The translations under genes were made by a program, and so were the position numbers. Shown here in pieces: positions 60,688-64,000 of a stretch of DNA of 64,000 bases; within the stretch, counting starts at the first letter, position 1; each line of letters opens with the position of its first letter. Under the pieces are notes generated by a model that was not told where the DNA came from, searched no databases, and saw nothing but the letters and a program-made list of their open reading frames with translations. The DNA lies in NCBI RefSeq assembly GCF_036226685.1, contig NZ_CP109009.1, positions 3,224,001 to 3,288,000 of the forward strand. The letters are read 5' to 3'. Source of the stretch: Streptomyces sp. NBC_00690. Its GTDB lineage: Bacteria > Actinomycetota > Actinomycetes > Streptomycetales > Streptomycetaceae.

Positions 60688-61908
60688 CTACTGGTCGGAG
60701 GGCAGGCGCCACGCTTGCCGGCGGGCGCGGTCCATGTCACGCAAGCGGGTCGCCAGACCGACGAACTCATTCCTGACGTCCTGTGCGTCGCGGCCTTCGA
60801 GTAAAGCCTCCGCCAGGCGTGTCACCGGAATGGTGACAAGCACTCCGTGCCGGGCGAAGTACAAGGCGATGTTGCGGATGCGGTAGGTGTCGGCCGTGTC
60901 GAGCCAGGCGTACGCGAGTAGGTTCCAGATGCGGCGTCGCGCCCGACCGTTGGCGGCGACATGGGCCAGTGACACGACCTCCAACAGGGTCGATCCTTCG
61001 GTTCCGTCGAGCAAGAAGGTGTTGTCGTCCCAGTGATCGAAGATGACGGGGGCCGTGATGCCCCAGGGTGTGCCCGGGGGTGGATCGCCCGCGAGGCGGC
61101 GCAACTGCTCCAGTGCACCCGAGGTCTGGAGGCGTTGTGTCAGGGCCAGTGGGTCTGCGATCTCGTCGTCGCCGGCGCCCCGGTGTATGTCCTCAACGCT
61201 CGGCACGTCATCGCGGAACACCCTGAACAGCGGGCTTTCGATGCTGTTGTTGCGATTGGCGTACTGGAAGGAGCCGAGGATCCAGCACAGTCTGGCCAAG
61301 CCGCGCTCGGGGCCCGGTTCGCCCAGTTGCCCCAGGGTGGAGTGCTCGTGGAAGTAGGCGCGCACCCGGTCGAACAGTTCGCTCAGTATCTGCTCGTCCG
61401 GCTGGCCCGGACGCGAGAGATCACGGTGTCTGTGTTCTTGGGTGGTCACCACCAGACCCACCGACGCACCCGCGTCGCGCGCCGTGCGAAGGTCGATCCA
61501 GCCACTCGGTGTCGGACGCAGGTCCACGGCCCGTTCACGTCGATCGCCCGTCAGAAGTTCGTGCGTCGGGTATTGAACCGCCTCGGCATCGGCCCACGAG
61601 CGGGGAACGAGCCCCGCCCTGACCAGACCGAGCAGAGCCGAGTAGGGGGGTGCGAACTGGATCAAATGAGCCATGCGATGGGTGAAAGCGCGGCCGGCCT
61701 GGCTCCAATGGTGCTTGGGAACAGGCCCCTCAGGACGGACGACCTCACCGTCACGGACCTGTTGGACCAGGTACCGTGCCACCTCCTCCGACCCGGTCAG
61801 TCGCGTCTCGCACCAATCGCCCAACTCGCCATGATAAAGATGTGAGGTAACCGACACGCGGTAATTGTACGGTGATGCCCCGTTGTTCCGAAGGGCGTTC
61901 TCCGACAC
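60688..61908 (-). CDS. Protein of unknown function
   Basis: A 406-residue cytoplasmic protein. GTG at 61908 (VSENALRNNGASPYNYRVSV) has AGGAG nine bases upstream. A later GTG at 61857 (VSVTSHLYHGELGD) lies just after a TACAAT and could be a second, leaderless start. Notable stretches: HLIQFAPPYSALLGLVRAGL, LCWILGSFQYANRNNSIESP, ITAPVIFDHWDDNTFLLDGT, RRRIWNLLAYAWLDTADTYR. Helix-rich with no membrane segments or known catalytic motif. I do not recognise a family. Convergent with the TAP-like hydrolase (21-base gap), with another unknown gene beyond it. Confidence 0.75.
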   Translation of the reverse strand: MSENALRNNGASPYNYRVSVTSHLYHGELGDWCETRLTGSEEVARYLVQQVRDGEVVRPEGPVPKHHWSQAGRAFTHRMAHLIQFAPPYSALLGLVRAGLVPRSWADAEAVQYPTHELLTGDRRERAVDLRPTPSGWIDLRTARDAGASVGLVVTTQEHRHRDLSRPGQPDEQILSELFDRVRAYFHEHSTLGQLGEPGPERGLARLCWILGSFQYANRNNSIESPLFRVFRDDVPSVEDIHRGAGDDEIADPLALTQRLQTSGALEQLRRLAGDPPPGTPWGITAPVIFDHWDDNTFLLDGTEGSTLLEVVSLAHVAANGRARRRIWNLLAYAWLDTADTYRIRNIALYFARHGVLVTIPVTRLAEALLEGRDAQDVRNEFVGLATRLRDMDRARRQAWRLPSDQ

Positions 61909-62140
61909 AACTACCCACTCCTGTACGGAAGTTACCGCGGAAGCATGCGGTGAGGTGTCTCTTCCTGAGCGAGCGGCGATCGTTCGGTCCGAGGGGCGTC
62001 GTGGCGACCGGCGCACACTCCGGCCGGCGTCTTCGGAACGCTGCGGCCCGGGCGGCCCGGACCTGCGTCACCGTACGGTGATCGCCGCAGGCAGGATGGT
62101 GCCGTGGCGGGTGTCGCCACGCAATTGTTGGGGGCCCCGC

Positions 62141-62647
62141 ATGGCTGAGCACTATCCGTACCGGATCATCACCAAGAGTGGGGACCTCTTCGTCGTCTGG
62201 CAGCCCGGAGCGGGCGACGACCCCAATGAACTCGCCGTCGACGAGCACGGGCGGCTGCTGGTGTTCGAAGACCTCCAGTCCTTGGAGGAGCAGGGCGAAC
62301 GCAGCCGATGGACGCTGATCAGCGAGGAGGACGACTCTCTCGATCTGTCCCTCGTCCGGGAGTGGGTCTGGCAACCGCGGCTTCGCTCGGCGTCCCCCGG
62401 GCTGTTGCTGGATGCGTGGAACTTCCTCGAAGACCTCTCCCACACGCTGGAGGACCGTTCGTCACTGCCCGCACAGGGACCGGTGCACGACAGTGCGTAC
62501 GAGAAGTTCTACGAGGGCGATCCACTGGCATCGGACGGCAGCGAGGAAGCCTGGACGGAAGAGGAGACCGCCGCGGTGAATGAACTTCTGCGGGCGGGGC
62601 TGGACCTGTGGGAGCAGGCGGTTTCCGTGTCCGGGACACACGGGTAA
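62141..62647 (+). CDS. Acidic protein of unknown function
   Basis: A 168-residue acidic protein. ATG at 62141 starts AEHYPYRIITKSGDLFVVWQ; the longer frame begins in the divergent gene's leader and is rejected. It has two parts: a beta-rich N-terminal half (WTLISEEDDSLDLS, LVREWVWQPRL) and a helical, strongly acidic C-terminal half (SEEAWTEEETAAVNELLRAG). No family recognised; it could be a small binding or immunity-type protein, but nothing in the sequence proves it. Divergent from the unknown gene at 60688 and upstream of the restriction endonuclease-like gene. Confidence 0.68.
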   Translation: MAEHYPYRIITKSGDLFVVWQPGAGDDPNELAVDEHGRLLVFEDLQSLEEQGERSRWTLISEEDDSLDLSLVREWVWQPRLRSASPGLLLDAWNFLEDLSHTLEDRSSLPAQGPVHDSAYEKFYEGDPLASDGSEEAWTEEETAAVNELLRAGLDLWEQAVSVSGTHG

Positions 62648-62996
62648 CGGTCGACGCCGCGACCCGCGAGCAGCGGCCCATTCCTCGTTCCCAGTCCTAG
62701 TCCCAGTCCGACGACGGCCCGGGGACGGGCCTCGTCGAGGGGCCGGGGAACACCCTCTTCGCAGCGCTGAGTGGTGGGGCGGTGGGCCCACCGGTCCGTC
62801 CCGCCCCACGCCGCCCACGCACCTCTGGTCCGCGGCACGCGGCGCACACCGCGATCTCGGGAATCCAGGTCCGACGCGCACACTTCTCCCCCGGCGAGGT
62901 CAGCGAAAACAGCGCTATTGCCCTTCAGGTTCGAGAGACTGACGTTTTCATGTGTCTTGGGGGGCTGAGTGGCCCTGTGGGGAGGCGAGGGGCGAG
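62648..62996. other. Intergenic region before the restriction endonuclease-like gene
   Basis: About 350 bases with no supported gene. CCCAGTC/CTAGTCCCAGTC repeats lie near 62690-62710. The right end holds the promoter and a purine-rich ribosome binding region (GGGGAGGCGAGGGGCGAG) of the next gene. Confidence 0.5.
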
Positions 62997-64000
62997 ATGA
63001 GTCGTCGCTCTAGCGGGTTGATCGGAGCCTGGGCAGAGGCGCAGAGGCGGCAGCAGCGGGAAGCGGAGGCCCACTACCGCGCCACGATTCGGGCACAGCG
63101 CGAGCAGGAGCGCCAACAGCGGGTCTACCAACGGGATATGGCCCGGATGCACCGGGAGCAGCAGGCCGCCTACAAGCAGCGGCGGGAGGCGGATGCGAGG
63201 GCGCGGACGGCCGAGTTGGAGGCGCGGGTCGCGGAGCTGACCGGTCTGCTGGCCACCGGATGCCGTGGGGAGGCGTTCCGTACCGCGATGCTGACGCGCC
63301 AGGAGGAGATCGAGCCCTTCTCACCGGGGCAGTTGGTGCATCCCGTGCCGATGCCGGATCCCAACAACTACCGTGCGCAGGGCGGCTGGACGGCGTCCCG
63401 ACGGGCCGCGGCCGAGCAGGAGGCGCAGACGCGCTACCGGCACGATCTGGGGTTGGCCCAGGCCGCGGAGTCCGAGCGGGTACGGCAGTTGGCGGAGTAC
63501 CGGAGCCAGTACGACGCCTGGGCGCGGGCCCGCCGCACGGAGATCCAGCACCACAACGACGGTATCGCCGGAATGGTGAACGCGCTCCGCGCCGGGGACC
63601 CGGAGACGGTGGTGGAGTACTTCTCGGCCGCGCTGTACGCGTCGACGACCTGGCCCGAGGGGTTGCCGCGGCAGGTGATGGCGGCCTTCGACCGGGCGGC
63701 CCGGCAGTTGGTCCTCAACTGGGAGCTGCCCGGCTTCGATGTGGTGCCCGAGGCCAAGTCGGTTCGCTATGTGGTCTCCTCGGACCAGGAGAAGGAGAGC
63801 CCCCGGCCGGTGGGACAGCGCAGGGCGCTCTACCGGGACGTGGTCGCGCAGTGTGTGCTGCTGGCCCTTCGGGACCTCTTCGCGGCGGACGAGTTCGGGG
63901 TGTTGGACTCGGTGGCGCTCAACGGGTTCGTCGATGACGTGGACCCGGCGACCGGGCAGCGCAAGGACATCGTGCTGAGCACGGTGTCGGTGTCACGTGG
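62997..64000 (+). CDS. Probable restriction endonuclease (Mrr-type in Streptomyces), N-terminal part cut by right edge
   Basis: An open frame of 334 codons runs off the window. ATG at 62997 (MSRRSSGLIGAWAEAQRRQQ) follows a purine-rich ribosome binding site. Residues about 10-75 are a highly charged coiled coil (REAEAHYRATIRAQREQERQ, MARMHREQQAAYKQ), then EIEPFSPGQLVHPVPMPDPN, a second charged helix and a globular part (FDVVPEAKSVRYVVSSDQE and RDVVAQCVLLALRDLFAADE). From memory, Streptomyces proteins with this start are annotated restriction endonuclease, with an Mrr-type nuclease domain after the coiled coil. That nuclease domain is outside the window, so activity is not shown here. Confidence 0.7.
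   Translation, partial: MSRRSSGLIGAWAEAQRRQQREAEAHYRATIRAQREQERQQRVYQRDMARMHREQQAAYKQRREADARARTAELEARVAELTGLLATGCRGEAFRTAMLTRQEEIEPFSPGQLVHPVPMPDPNNYRAQGGWTASRRAAAEQEAQTRYRHDLGLAQAAESERVRQLAEYRSQYDAWARARRTEIQHHNDGIAGMVNALRAGDPETVVEYFSAALYASTTWPEGLPRQVMAAFDRAARQLVLNWELPGFDVVPEAKSVRYVVSSDQEKESPRPVGQRRALYRDVVAQCVLLALRDLFAADEFGVLDSVALNGFVDDVDPATGQRKDIVLSTVSVSR

Noticed and set aside
1..64000. tRNA, rRNA or riboswitch genes
   Set aside because: I saw no cloverleaf-type sequences with conserved tRNA arms, no rRNA stretches and no aptamer I can recognise. A covariance search could still find a short RNA.

Overview
The window is about 70% G+C and almost fully packed with genes. Its frequent GTG starts, ATGA overlaps, DUF397/XRE regulator pair, Tat-type export signals and many secreted hydrolases point to the core chromosome of a Streptomyces. 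The gene order (methylmalonate-semialdehyde dehydrogenase, citrate synthase, RecD2, LacI-linked sugar genes, GH3 glucosaminidase, agmatinase/TPP enzyme, acyl-CoA dehydrogenase) resembles, from memory, the region around SCO2726 to SCO2780 of S. coelicolor. No database search was possible; all functional calls are read from the translated sequence.

Layout. 1-512: the start of a serine recombinase running off the left edge, placed against a broken DUF4291 gene; this looks like the edge of an integrated element. 589-8211: myo-inositol catabolism, a tightly overlapping leftward operon iolC, aldolase, iolB, iolD, mmsA, with a divergent inosose dehydratase-like gene sharing a palindromic promoter region. 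8420-12214: a small HTH protein, and an MMPL exporter divergent from its probable TetR repressor across a large dyad. 12269-14112: a copper chaperone with an intact CsoR-type box and, further on, a decayed CopA ATPase. 14113-15755: gene-poor DNA with hairpins and repeats. 15756-19508: citrate synthase and the RecD2 helicase.

19921-25494: a sugar locus (isomerase, DUF993 aldolase-like, Gfo/Idh/MocA oxidoreductase; divergent LacI regulator; second isomerase). 25343-27348: EamA exporter and divergent LysR regulator. 28038-38293: secreted or exported proteins (GH3 glucosaminidase, lipoprotein, S28 peptidase, small secreted protein, class A beta-lactamase-like protein) around a fused tandem ABC exporter. 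38518-42433: ABC transporter divergent from a two-component system whose kinase and regulator are separated by a minisatellite. 42829-48439: ureohydrolase plus TPP enzyme (possible arginine transaminase route), VOC protein, acyl-CoA dehydrogenase, thioesterase.

48588-52936: cation transporter, endonuclease-like protein, HATPase / XRE / DUF397 regulatory trio, and two overlapping small unknown genes. 53221-64000: a secreted PI-PLC/SGNH/VCBS fusion, an XRE-NB-ARC-TPR regulator, an exported TAP-like hydrolase, two unknown proteins and the start of a probable restriction endonuclease cut by the right edge. A recurring feature is short tandem repeats lying directly on or next to stop codons (30738, 32573, 41522, 42433, 48439).
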